A DNA stretch of 7,761 nt from an uncultured bacterium (lineage in GTDB: Bacteria > Cyanobacteriota > Vampirovibrionia > Gastranaerophilales > Gastranaerophilaceae). This document shows positions 1 through 5,898 of the stretch, in pieces. Position numbers and translations under genes: made by a program. How positions within the stretch are numbered: position 1 is the stretch's first letter; every line of letters starts with the position of its first letter. Location: positions 1-7,761 of the forward strand of contig CABUAQ010000088.1 of NCBI GenBank assembly GCA_902489575.1, given 5' to 3'. The notes below the pieces were generated by a model. It ran no database searches and was not told the origin of the DNA. It worked only from the letters and a program-made list of their open reading frames with translations.

Positions 1-45
1 TAAATTTTTTTCTTTAATAATATTCTTTTGTTTTACCATAAAAAT

Positions 46-945
46 TTACCTTATTATTTCAATCAAATTACTAAGTAATTTATCTGCTATTTTTAGACGA
101 ATTTTAGGTTCTCCAACAGCAAAGAGGTTCACATCTTTTTCGAAATCTCTAGGTAATATTTTACAATTTTGTTTTGCAAATTCAACCAATCTTTTCTCAC
201 CTGGATTCAACAATCTGTTTTTGGCAAATAATATATCAAAATAACTTGCTAAAAATGCAGATGTCCTATGATTAATACTAACATAATCATTTCTTTTTAT
301 AGCGGTTTCTAATTGATCATAATATGAAAACATTACATCTTTCAAATAATCATAATTTTTCTTTATGATGTTATTTGCAAGTTTATCAGGATAAGGACTT
401 TGAGTAATTTTTTGCAAATTCTTAAACCAACCGTTTTTATCATATAATATCTCTGATTTATTTACATTATCAACAAAACAAGTCGTATACCCTAAAGACG
501 CATTACATTCTTGCCAAACCCATTTAATATTATTTTCTATAAATTTGGGATTGCGATACATAATATCAATTGGTTTCCCTGTTTGGTTTAATTTATAAGT
601 ATCACCGGTTTCAAAATAATGGTTGTCAATTTCAGGATTTGTTGAATACTTAAGTGCAATTTCCCGTCTTTTTTCAACATCTGGCTCGTGTTTTGCATAT
701 ATATAAATATCAAAATCGGAATGATTATCAGCACTTTTAGCAGAAGATGAGCCACCAAGAACAATTGCTTTGACACCATCTAATTTTCTATAATCTTCAA
801 CCATTTTTGCTAAAATTTCTCTATTCACGTCATTTCCCTTTCCAAAAATAATAACTTCGTCATTAGCTTGTACATTTTGCCTGATAGATTTTTGTGAATT
901 TGCTTGAAAAACTATTTTATTAAAGTTAATTTGATTTATTCTCAT
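46..945 (-). CDS. Nucleotidyltransferase domain protein (Pol-beta superfamily, DUF4037-like C-terminal part)
   Basis: A 299-residue protein with a Pol-beta/MNT-type nucleotidyltransferase core at about residues 45-130. The signature G65-S66 is followed ten residues later by D77-F-D79, and a third carboxylate is likely D127 in GKPIDIMYR, so all three metal-binding acidic residues appear present. The C-terminal half (about 135-299) is helical with a conserved-looking segment 'LFAKNRLLNPGEKRL', which resembles the DUF4037 or aminoglycoside-adenylyltransferase-type substrate-binding half. The family transfers nucleotidyl groups to small molecules, RNA or protein; the substrate here is unknown. 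The first 30 residues, rich in Asn, Gln and Phe (MRINQINFNKIVFQAN), lie outside the fold and contain no hydrophobic signal peptide. The ATG has a good site (GAGG, five bases upstream) that begins just after the stop of the acetyltransferase gene, so it is the last gene of a three-gene operon. Family call is firm, function is not. Confidence 0.85.
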   Translation of the reverse strand: MRINQINFNKIVFQANSQKSIRQNVQANDEVIIFGKGNDVNREILAKMVEDYRKLDGVKAIVLGGSSSAKSADNHSDFDIYIYAKHEPDVEKRREIALKYSTNPEIDNHYFETGDTYKLNQTGKPIDIMYRNPKFIENNIKWVWQECNASLGYTTCFVDNVNKSEILYDKNGWFKNLQKITQSPYPDKLANNIIKKNYDYLKDVMFSYYDQLETAIKRNDYVSINHRTSAFLASYFDILFAKNRLLNPGEKRLVEFAKQNCKILPRDFEKDVNLFAVGEPKIRLKIADKLLSNLIEIIR

Positions 946-957
946 ACAAACCTCAAC

Positions 958-1518
958 TCATTTTTCAATTTCTTTGATAACTTTACAGGGATTCCCAACG
1001 GCAACAACATTATCAGGAATATCTTTTATAACAACACTGCCGCCTCCAATTACAGAATTATTACCAATTTTAACACCGGGCATAACAGTAACATTACCAC
1101 CAAACCACACATTATTCCCTACAGTAATAGGTTTCGCATATTCAAGTCCTTTATTCCTCTGGTCATAATCCAGAGGATGTCCTGCGGTATAAAATCCACA
1201 ATTAGGACCAATAAAAACATTATCGCCAAATTTTACTTTTGCAGGGTCTAAAATTATAAGATTATGGTTTGAATAAAAATTATCTCCAATTTCAATATTA
1301 TATCCGTAGTCACACCAGAAAGAAGGTTCAATGACAAAATTATTTTTTATTTTGCCAAGAATTTGCCTAATAATATAGTTTCGTTCTTTACTATTCTCAT
1401 AAGGAATATTATTATATTTTGAGCAAAGAATTTTACAATCGGTTCTTTCTTTAATTAAAGATTTGTCATAGTTTGCGTCATACAAAAGACCATTTAGCAT
1501 TTTTTCTTTTTCGTTCAT
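958..1518 (-). CDS. Sugar O-acetyltransferase (maltose/galactoside/NodL type, hexapeptide repeat)
   Basis: A 186-residue protein that aligns end to end with the maltose/galactoside acetyltransferase family (Maa, LacA, NodL). The N-terminal 'EKEKMLNGLLYDA' helix (Mac domain, about 1-55) is followed by 'PSFWCDYGYNIEIGDN' (65-80) and a left-handed parallel beta-helix of hexapeptide repeats (about 72-182). The catalytic His is expected at H114 in YTAGHPLD. The C-terminal 'NNVWFGGNVTVMPGV' and 'VVAVGNPCKVIKEI' blocks are characteristic. The enzyme moves acetyl from acetyl-CoA to a sugar 6-hydroxyl and should act as a cytoplasmic trimer. Which sugar cannot be read from the sequence, so no symbol is given. 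The start is well supported by AAAGGAGG six bases upstream. Its ATG overlaps the stop of the RbsD-like gene (ATGA), implying translational coupling. Confidence 0.93.
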   Translation of the reverse strand: MNEKEKMLNGLLYDANYDKSLIKERTDCKILCSKYNNIPYENSKERNYIIRQILGKIKNNFVIEPSFWCDYGYNIEIGDNFYSNHNLIILDPAKVKFGDNVFIGPNCGFYTAGHPLDYDQRNKGLEYAKPITVGNNVWFGGNVTVMPGVKIGNNSVIGGGSVVIKDIPDNVVAVGNPCKVIKEIEK

Positions 1519-1988
1519 AAATCCTCCTTTTTTAGTCCATTCTTAAGCCAATCTATTGGAATATTAGCACTAGAATAGCCCGCAATTAGGATTGCTTGAG
1601 CATGAATTCCGTAATCCCCGGTTTGTACAACAGCCTTACATCTGTCACGCATCTCATAATATTCAGGTATATAATGCATAATATGTATATTAGAGTCTAA
1701 GAAATGTTCTTTTATAAAGTTGTAATCTGCTGTATTCAACTCTATCATATCTTCGGTAATTATTACCCCCTCAAAATCTCCACATTCAATAAGAACAGAT
1801 ACAATATCTTGAAAACTTGGAGTTCCTGTTGCTATACCTAAGTCAATGTACTCAACATCGTCTGCCAGAGGATATAGTGCTTTTTTAGAAGTTCCGCTTC
1901 CTGCATCTGCAATAAAAAGCATTTCACCATGCCTTAAACTTGCAATAATTGCAGCTAAACGTTCATTTAAAATCCGTTTTTTTATCAT
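1515..1988 (-). CDS. RbsD/FucU-family sugar mutarotase-like protein, divergent active site
   Basis: A 157-residue protein of the RbsD/FucU fold, which catalyses pyranose/furanose or anomer exchange of ribose or fucose. Matching blocks are 'ILNERLAAIIASLRHGEML..DAG' (6-30), with the conserved H20 and D28; 'IDLGIATGTPSFQDIVSVL' (48-66); and 'AVVQTGDYGIHAQAILIAG' (119-137). It is longer than typical RbsD (about 130-140), with an insertion near residues 31-45 and about 18 extra C-terminal residues. By my unaided alignment, three usual active-site positions are changed: the His of the 'YTTHEQF' segment is Pro108, and the Tyr and Asn of the 'PYAN' segment are His129 and Gln131. The substrate may therefore differ from ribose. 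It is the first gene of the operon; the ATG has GGGAG seven bases upstream, and a good promoter lies 70-100 bp further up. No ribokinase or ABC transporter is nearby. Confidence 0.82.
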   Translation of the reverse strand: MIKKRILNERLAAIIASLRHGEMLFIADAGSGTSKKALYPLADDVEYIDLGIATGTPSFQDIVSVLIECGDFEGVIITEDMIELNTADYNFIKEHFLDSNIHIMHYIPEYYEMRDRCKAVVQTGDYGIHAQAILIAGYSSANIPIDWLKNGLKKEDL

Positions 1989-2024
1989 TACTTATCTCCC
2001 AGTAAATGTTAATTTTAAAATTTT

Positions 2025-2049
2025 ACTTTATTAAGTAACTTTATTAAGT
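2025..2049. repeat. Tandem 12-bp repeat at the predicted transcription start
   Basis: actttattaagt occurs at 2025-2036 and again at 2038-2049, a 13-bp period. Each copy is itself a weak palindrome (ACTT/AAGT arms). The second copy abuts and partly overlaps the operator palindrome, so the promoter has three adjacent symmetrical elements. This looks regulatory, but simple AT-rich repetition is possible. Confidence 0.5.
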
Positions 2050-2066
2050 CTATTTAATAATAGACT
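2047..2066. promoter_or_regulatory. Palindromic operator candidate overlapping the -10 box
   Basis: Arms agtctatt (2047-2054) and aatagact (2059-2066) are perfect inverted complements around a 4-base centre, taat. The palindrome covers the whole predicted -10 hexamer, the position expected for a repressor site. No T-run follows it in the direction of the operon, so it does not look like a terminator. The cognate regulator is not in the window. Confidence 0.55.
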
Positions 2067-2085
2067 ATAAAAAAGAAACAGTCAA
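2057..2085 (-). promoter_or_regulatory. Sigma70-like promoter of the mutarotase-acetyltransferase-nucleotidyltransferase operon
   Basis: On the minus strand TTGACT (2085-2080) is followed by exactly 17 bases and TATTAT (2062-2057), each one mismatch from consensus. Transcription should begin near 2050, giving a leader of about 60 nt before the ATG at 1988. AT-rich sequence continues upstream of the -35. This is the best promoter in the window by eye. Confidence 0.75.
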
Positions 2086-2100
2086 GCTGTTTTATAATAT

Positions 2101-2405
2101 TATTACGCTAGGAGTACCTCAACTCAGCAATTTTATCTGTTTTATATATTTTTTTCAATTGGTATTTTATGTGTACAAAACGTATCATAAATTTATAAAA
2201 AGCAAAATAAATAATACAAATATTAAAGAGAGAACTATTGTTTGTCTTGCCAAAATAATCAAACCAAGTGAACTAAGAAATCAAACCATCTGCTCTTTTA
2301 CAGAAGGGATGAGAACCAATCAATTCGAGGGGTTTAACAGCTATGATTTTTAGTCGAAAACTATTTGCTAAATTATAGTTGTAGTATTTAGTCAAAAATT
2401 TAAAA
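2101..2405. other. Intergenic stretch without a supported gene
   Basis: No convincing start or domain is visible. On the minus strand one frame is open from 2416 to 2111 except for a single TAG at 2275-2273 (47 and then 54 codons), which is long for DNA this AT-rich. On the plus strand a 64-codon frame with a TTG start (2159-2353) lacks a ribosome binding site. The part from about 2228 to 2350 is richer in GC than its flanks. It could be the remains of a gene, a dispersed repeat or an unrecognised RNA; nothing here lets me choose. Confidence 0.4.
2257..2288. repeat. Short direct repeat aatcaaacca, 22-bp period
   Basis: aatcaaacca occurs at 2257-2266 and 2279-2288, two helical turns apart, inside the gene-poor stretch. 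A shorter aatcaa follows at 2318. It may be a protein-binding site or chance. Confidence 0.3.
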
Positions 2406-2609
2406 TCAAAGTTGACTTAGATTTAATTGTTCCAATAACCACATTTTCCTGCCAGCACTATTTCCGGTTTTATAGGCCTCTACTTCCAAATCATTTTTTA
2501 GATAATCCTTAGACATAGTTATTAACAAGTCGTAATTTTGGGGCAGCACGTAATTTTCTAAAGCTTCAATATATTTTTTAGCAGCTTTCCATCTGCAGAA
2601 TTTATATCA
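2406..2609 (-). pseudogene. Protein-like frame continuing ogt in the -1 frame (frameshifted C-terminal extension or gene remnant)
   Basis: After a TGA at 2609-2607, a minus-strand frame stays open through the ogt stop to a TGA at 2408-2406. Its translation looks like a real protein end: 'KKYIEALENYVLPQNYD' followed by 'LLITMSKDYLKNDLEVEAY' and then 'KTGNSAGRKMWLLEQLN'. The ogt frame could switch into it at CTA-AAA-AAT (2581-2573). There a one-base slip back gives '...GKLLKKYIEALENY'. The segment is charged, probably helical, and has a composition like its coding neighbours. An isolated ORF would have to use ATG 2516-2514 (36 codons) with no good ribosome binding site. I do not recognise the domain. 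It is either a remnant of a gene fused to ogt by deletion, or a translated extension reached by frameshifting. Confidence 0.5.
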
Positions 2610-3151
2610 ATCTTCGTGGCACCAGAAGATCCTGAATAAAACATTTTGGTCATATCAACATTTTCAAGTTTTAGGAGTTTTATTTTTACATCTATACCAC
2701 CTGCATAACCTGTAAGATTTCCCTTTGTCCCAATTACACGGTGGCAGGGAATAATTATAGAAATAGGATTATGAGCTATAGCTCCGCCAACTGCTTGTGC
2801 CGACATTATTGAAATACCTTTGAGTTTTGCAATTTGTTTTGCTATATTGCCATATGTTGTTACCTGACCATATGGAATTTCTTGCAGAGCTTTCCATACC
2901 AATTTTTGAAAGTCGTTTCCTGTCGGATCAAGTTGTAGTTCGGATATTTGTGGCTTTTCCTTCTGAAAGTATCTATCAAGCCATTTTTTAGTGTTTTGAA
3001 AAATCTTAAGTTTTGAGTTTTCCGGCATTGGTTCTGTTATTGTCTTGTTGAAGTGTTTTTGTTTTTCAAGCCACAGTCCTTTAAGTGCTTTCCCGTCTGA
3101 AATGAGGGTTAGTTTCCCTGCCGGTGTTGTGTGGTAAGTTTTATATAACAT
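2558..3151 (-). CDS. ogt: Methylated-DNA--protein-cysteine methyltransferase (MGMT/Ogt)
   Basis: A suicide DNA-repair protein that transfers methyl from O6-methylguanine or O4-methylthymine to its own cysteine. The N-terminal ribonuclease-H-like domain (about 1-75, MLYKTYHTTPAGKLTLISDG) precedes the C-terminal DNA-binding domain (about 80-170), with 'FQKLVWKALQEIPYGQVTTYG', the helix-turn-helix 'SAQAVGGAIAHNP' and the active site IIIPCHRVIG with the acceptor C136, then 'GNLTGYAGGID'. The usual end of the family lies near residue 172 (LENVDMTKMF). Here about 25 more residues follow (Ser/Gly-rich, then KIDINSADGKLLK), and a protein-like -1 frame continues beyond the stop. The ATG has AAGGG eight bases upstream. 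The gene is divergent from the glycosyltransferase and shares a regulatory region holding a long inverted repeat. Function is secure; the C-terminus may be abnormal. Confidence 0.95.
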   Translation of the reverse strand: MLYKTYHTTPAGKLTLISDGKALKGLWLEKQKHFNKTITEPMPENSKLKIFQNTKKWLDRYFQKEKPQISELQLDPTGNDFQKLVWKALQEIPYGQVTTYGNIAKQIAKLKGISIMSAQAVGGAIAHNPISIIIPCHRVIGTKGNLTGYAGGIDVKIKLLKLENVDMTKMFYSGSSGATKIDINSADGKLLKNILKL

Positions 3152-3167
3152 AATTTATTCCCTTTCT

Positions 3168-3192
3168 CATTTTACTATAACTTAGTAAAATG
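3168..3192. promoter_or_regulatory. Inverted repeat in the divergent ogt/glycosyltransferase promoter region
   Basis: cattttacta (3168-3177) and tagtaaaatg (3183-3192) are perfect complements around the 5-base centre taact. It lies 17 bp from the ogt start and 47 bp from the preferred glycosyltransferase start. -10-like hexamers overlap it on both strands (TATAAC 3176-3181 forward; TATAGT 3179-3174 reverse), but no good -35 is visible on either. An operator for one or both genes is the natural reading. Confidence 0.5.
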
Positions 3193-3238
3193 TTTAATAA
3201 TATTGGTTTTCATGTTAAACTTTTGTTATGGGGGAGGT

Positions 3239-4921
3239 ATGGATAAGAAGAAATTTTTGTTTAGTTTACTTATTATAATATTTGTTGTAGTGACGGTCGG
3301 GCTGCGATATTTATTTATCGGTACCGATTTATGGTACGATGAAGCCTGTTCCTGGTACAGTGCAAAACAAAGTTTTCCGTTTGGAATTATGGATAATCTT
3401 TTGCATCTGGATCTACAGCATACTCCACTATATTTTTTCTTGTTGCATTTTTGGTTGAAATTATTTGGTGATTCCGAATTCGCTCTTAGATCTTTATCTA
3501 TGGTGTTTGGTGTATTATCTGTACCTTTTGTTTATATTGTTTCTAAAAAGATTATGTCAAAGACGCTTGCTGTAATGACATTAGCTGTTGCTGCTGCGAG
3601 TCCGCTTCTTGTACTTTTCTCTGTTGAAGTGAGAATGTATCCGCTAATTGTGTTTTTCGTTTTGGTCTCATTGAATTATCTGATTGATTTTGAACAAAAA
3701 GCTGATAGTAAATCTTTAATAAAGCTTATTGCAGCTAATCTTCTAATTCCGTATACTTTAGTTGGCGGAATATTATATAATCTTTCGTTAGCACTATGTT
3801 ATGGCGTGTATTTATTTAAAACTAAGCGTGAAGTTTTTAAAAAATATATTAAGGGGTTGTATGTTGAGTTTATTTTGTTAATCCCGTATTTTGTTTTGAT
3901 ATTTTATTATGCGCAGATGAGGAACCGCTTTGTGGTAAAACATGAAGGTGAGTTTGTGTTTTTCCAGCTTGTAGATGTTGTGAGAAACTTTTTTGGTTCT
4001 ACTCTTGTTGCCAATGTTTATTGGCCGAGTGTTGACCCTTATATAGTAAATTTTGCATTTACAGCATTAGTTGTAATACCTTGTGTTTATTTTGTTTACG
4101 GGCTTGTTCAGGGATGCAAACACTCGGTTGGTTTTATGAAAACGTTGTATTTTACTGTGTTTTTAAATTTTGTATTGGCTCTTTTATTTGCGGTTTTTGA
4201 GGTTAATATTTTCACTGTAAGATATATCTTATATTTATTAGCACCTATGTTTATTTTAGCAATTTACGGATTGAGTAAAAAAATATCTATTCAGCATTTG
4301 AAGGTTTTTATTTTATATTTTGTAATTTCTTCTGTTGTGTTTAATATTAATTATTCTGAACAAGTGATTAAACTTAAAACAATGGCGTTCAAGGATGTGA
4401 AAATTGAAGCTGAGAATTTACAGTTTGGGGTTGATGATATTGTAATTATGCCTTTTGGTGCAGATGCTCCTTATTATTTTAGAAAACTTAGTGACCCTAG
4501 GTTGTTTGAATTTGATTTTCACAAGGAGGCACGTAACCCTTATAATGACAGATTTTATGATAAATCTCAACAAGATTTGATGGCAAGTTCCTCAAAGTAT
4601 GGGTTAATTTATGACAGGGTGTATACTGATAAATGTTTTTCGGACAATTTTTTAAATTATTTTGTCAATAATATTAATGCCACAGTTCCGTCAGGTCGTT
4701 ATGTATTGATTGCGTTGTATGCTACAGATGTTAATTCACTGGTTTCTCTTGAAGATTTGCGAAAGTCTGTAACAAGTATTCAGTATGTTAAAGATAATTG
4801 TCTTGAGGTTTTGTTTAAAAAGTATCTTTATGATATAAGAGCTCTGCTGGATGTTGATTTTGTATTAATTAATTCGTATACAAAAGATAATTATTCTTAT
4901 TTGCTTCTTCAAAAGAAATAG
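3239..4921 (+). CDS. Membrane glycosyltransferase, GT-C fold (GT39/ArnT-like)
   Basis: A 560-residue polytopic protein. The first membrane segment (6-26) is followed by a loop with the acidic motif L-W-Y-D34-E35, then H61-T-P and the helix FFLLHFWLKLFG. 'SVEVRMYPL' (E130 to L136) matches the E-x-R-x-Y-x-L motif of this superfamily, whose members use polyprenyl-phosphate-linked sugars outside the cytoplasmic membrane. About ten further hydrophobic helices run to about 370, and a soluble, probably extracytoplasmic domain fills 375-560. The acceptor (lipid, protein or polymer) is not readable. Start choice is unsure. ATG 3239 gives the natural N-terminus, MDKKKFLFSLL, but its GGAGG ends only one base upstream. 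In-frame ATG 3212 and TTG 3203 lack a Shine-Dalgarno. It is followed after 12 bp by a small exported protein in the same operon. Confidence 0.85.
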   Translation: MDKKKFLFSLLIIIFVVVTVGLRYLFIGTDLWYDEACSWYSAKQSFPFGIMDNLLHLDLQHTPLYFFLLHFWLKLFGDSEFALRSLSMVFGVLSVPFVYIVSKKIMSKTLAVMTLAVAAASPLLVLFSVEVRMYPLIVFFVLVSLNYLIDFEQKADSKSLIKLIAANLLIPYTLVGGILYNLSLALCYGVYLFKTKREVFKKYIKGLYVEFILLIPYFVLIFYYAQMRNRFVVKHEGEFVFFQLVDVVRNFFGSTLVANVYWPSVDPYIVNFAFTALVVIPCVYFVYGLVQGCKHSVGFMKTLYFTVFLNFVLALLFAVFEVNIFTVRYILYLLAPMFILAIYGLSKKISIQHLKVFILYFVISSVVFNINYSEQVIKLKTMAFKDVKIEAENLQFGVDDIVIMPFGADAPYYFRKLSDPRLFEFDFHKEARNPYNDRFYDKSQQDLMASSSKYGLIYDRVYTDKCFSDNFLNYFVNNINATVPSGRYVLIALYATDVNSLVSLEDLRKSVTSIQYVKDNCLEVLFKKYLYDIRALLDVDFVLINSYTKDNYSYLLLQKK

Positions 4922-4933
4922 TGGTGATTATTT

Positions 4934-5341
4934 ATGGTAAGAAAATTTTTTATAGTATTATTGTTACTTTTTGGTGAATTTTCTCTGGGGTTATATGCTG
5001 CAGAAAACGAGGTATTGTGGGAAAAAGTTTCTGACAACAATTACATTAATCCTGATGGTATTACAGGAACAGATGATATGTACGGGTTTACTTTTCTTTT
5101 AAAATCGTACAATAAAGGTCAGTATGAGCCTGTTAATGGGAAAAAAATAAGTTATACCATCGGCAGATATTCGATTGATTGCGGCAGGTATACTTATAAA
5201 ATCGGGGTTATAGATTCTTACGGCACCGATGACAATTTTATAACCGGAGATTATAACAGGTACGCTAAATTTCAGCCGATTGTTGAAGGAACTGCTGTTG
5301 GTAATGTTGCTAAAAGGTTATGCAGACCGTTAAATCATTAA
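4934..5341 (+). CDS. Small exported protein, surface-adhesin protein E-like
   Basis: A 135-residue protein with a clear signal peptide: basic MVRK, hydrophobic 5-20, small residues YAA with cleavage near residue 22 or 23 and no lipobox. The mature part of about 110 residues is beta-rich, beginning LWEKVSDNNYINPD. It holds exactly two cysteines, C83 and C130, which could form a disulfide linking the middle to the C-terminus. The layout (W near the start, Y-S-I-D-C in the middle, 'IVEGTAVGNVAKRLC' at the end) resembles the surface-adhesin protein E family of small secreted domains. I cannot confirm that from sequence alone. The ATG follows a weak GGTGAT site. It is cotranscribed with the glycosyltransferase and ends directly in the terminator. 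Export is confident; the family name is tentative. Confidence 0.75.
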   Translation: MVRKFFIVLLLLFGEFSLGLYAAENEVLWEKVSDNNYINPDGITGTDDMYGFTFLLKSYNKGQYEPVNGKKISYTIGRYSIDCGRYTYKIGVIDSYGTDDNFITGDYNRYAKFQPIVEGTAVGNVAKRLCRPLNH

Positions 5342-5372
5342 AAAACAGCGGTAAATGATCGCCGCTGTTTTT
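5341..5372. terminator. Bidirectional intrinsic terminator
   Basis: aaaaacagcgg (5341-5351) and ccgctgttttt (5362-5372) form a perfect 11-bp stem with a 10-base loop. The GC part of the stem is bordered by T-runs on both strands. It serves the glycosyltransferase/exported-protein operon on the plus strand and the convergent small gene on the minus strand. Confidence 0.93.
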
Positions 5373-5379
5373 ATATAAT

Positions 5380-5745
5380 TTATACTATCACATCTATTGT
5401 TTTTGTTTCAGGTTTTTCGGAGTTTGCTTTTTCAGCCTCTTTAGTTTCCCTGGTTATATTTTCTGTTTTAACTTCTTCTTTTGCTTTTGTTTCAGAGGTG
5501 GCATCTGTGTTTTTGTTTTTTATAATAACAGTATCGCTGTCCGGAGATTTTTCTAAAACAACTTTATTACCGTCTTTTGGTAATTCATTTTTAATAAACT
5601 CTTCAACAGGCATTTGGCGAACTCCGCTTTTTTCACCAACCAGGGTTACTACTCCGTTGTTTTTTGTTGCCGTAATATTTTCACCGTCTTTAGCTGTGTA
5701 TTTCACTGTGGTGAATTTAGGTAAAGCTGATACTGCGTCTGTCAT
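5380..5745 (-). CDS. Uncharacterised 121-residue protein with Lys/Glu/Thr-rich tail
   Basis: I do not recognise this protein. Residues 10-78 look like a small beta-rich domain (FTTVKYTAKDGENITATKNN, then GVVTLVGEKSGVRQMPVEEF), with alternating hydrophobic residues and turn motifs DGEN, NNG and KDGNK. Residues 80-117 are a disordered, charged tail of Lys, Glu, Thr, Ala and Asn without cysteine or aromatic residues. There is no signal peptide or membrane segment and no cysteine anywhere, so it is probably cytoplasmic. The start is supported by AAAGGAAG six bases before the ATG. It is a single gene, convergent with the exported-protein operon across a shared terminator and divergent from the PadR regulator. 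Coding status is likely: good ribosome binding site, terminator placement and non-random protein composition. Confidence 0.75.
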   Translation of the reverse strand: MTDAVSALPKFTTVKYTAKDGENITATKNNGVVTLVGEKSGVRQMPVEEFIKNELPKDGNKVVLEKSPDSDTVIIKNKNTDATSETKAKEEVKTENITRETKEAEKANSEKPETKTIDVIV

Positions 5746-5880
5746 ATTATACTTCCTTTCGGTTTGTAAGTTTCATTACGCCATCTTTAAGTTTGCTGAA
5801 GATTTTTAATTGATTAATTTTGTATCAATATTTACATATCTTAACGTTTTTGGTTTATCTTTGAGAGGATTATTATTTTG

Positions 5881-5898
5881 ATTGTTTAATTATACAAT
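5881..5898. promoter_or_regulatory. Candidate PadR operator and promoter of the padR-like gene
   Basis: An 18-bp palindrome with one mismatched pair: attgt (5881-5885) and acaat (5894-5898) around a symmetric TAATTA core. The TGT-N8-ACA geometry resembles known PadR operators (ATGT-N8-ACAT). It overlaps a weak -35 (TTGTTT, 5882-5887), 17 bp before TATTCT (5905-5910). Bound repressor would block the promoter of its own gene. Confidence 0.5.

Noticed and set aside
588..1251. Antisense ORFs over the nucleotidyltransferase and acetyltransferase genes, including a plus-strand 115-codon frame at 904-1251
   Set aside because: They are shadows of well-supported genes, with low-complexity translations and no independent start signals.
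2159..2353. 64-codon plus-strand ORF with a TTG start
   Set aside because: No ribosome binding site, no recognisable domain and a similarly open frame on the other strand; a faint likeness of 'RTIVCLAK' to another family does not extend further.
2359..2380. aactat/atagtt inverted repeat as a terminator for ogt
   Set aside because: Only six AT-rich pairs with a 10-base loop and no T-run on the minus strand side.
5498..5809. 103-codon plus-strand ORF opposite the 121-residue protein
   Set aside because: The opposite strand has the better ribosome binding site and the terminator placement; this frame gives Phe/Ser/Thr-rich shadow sequence.
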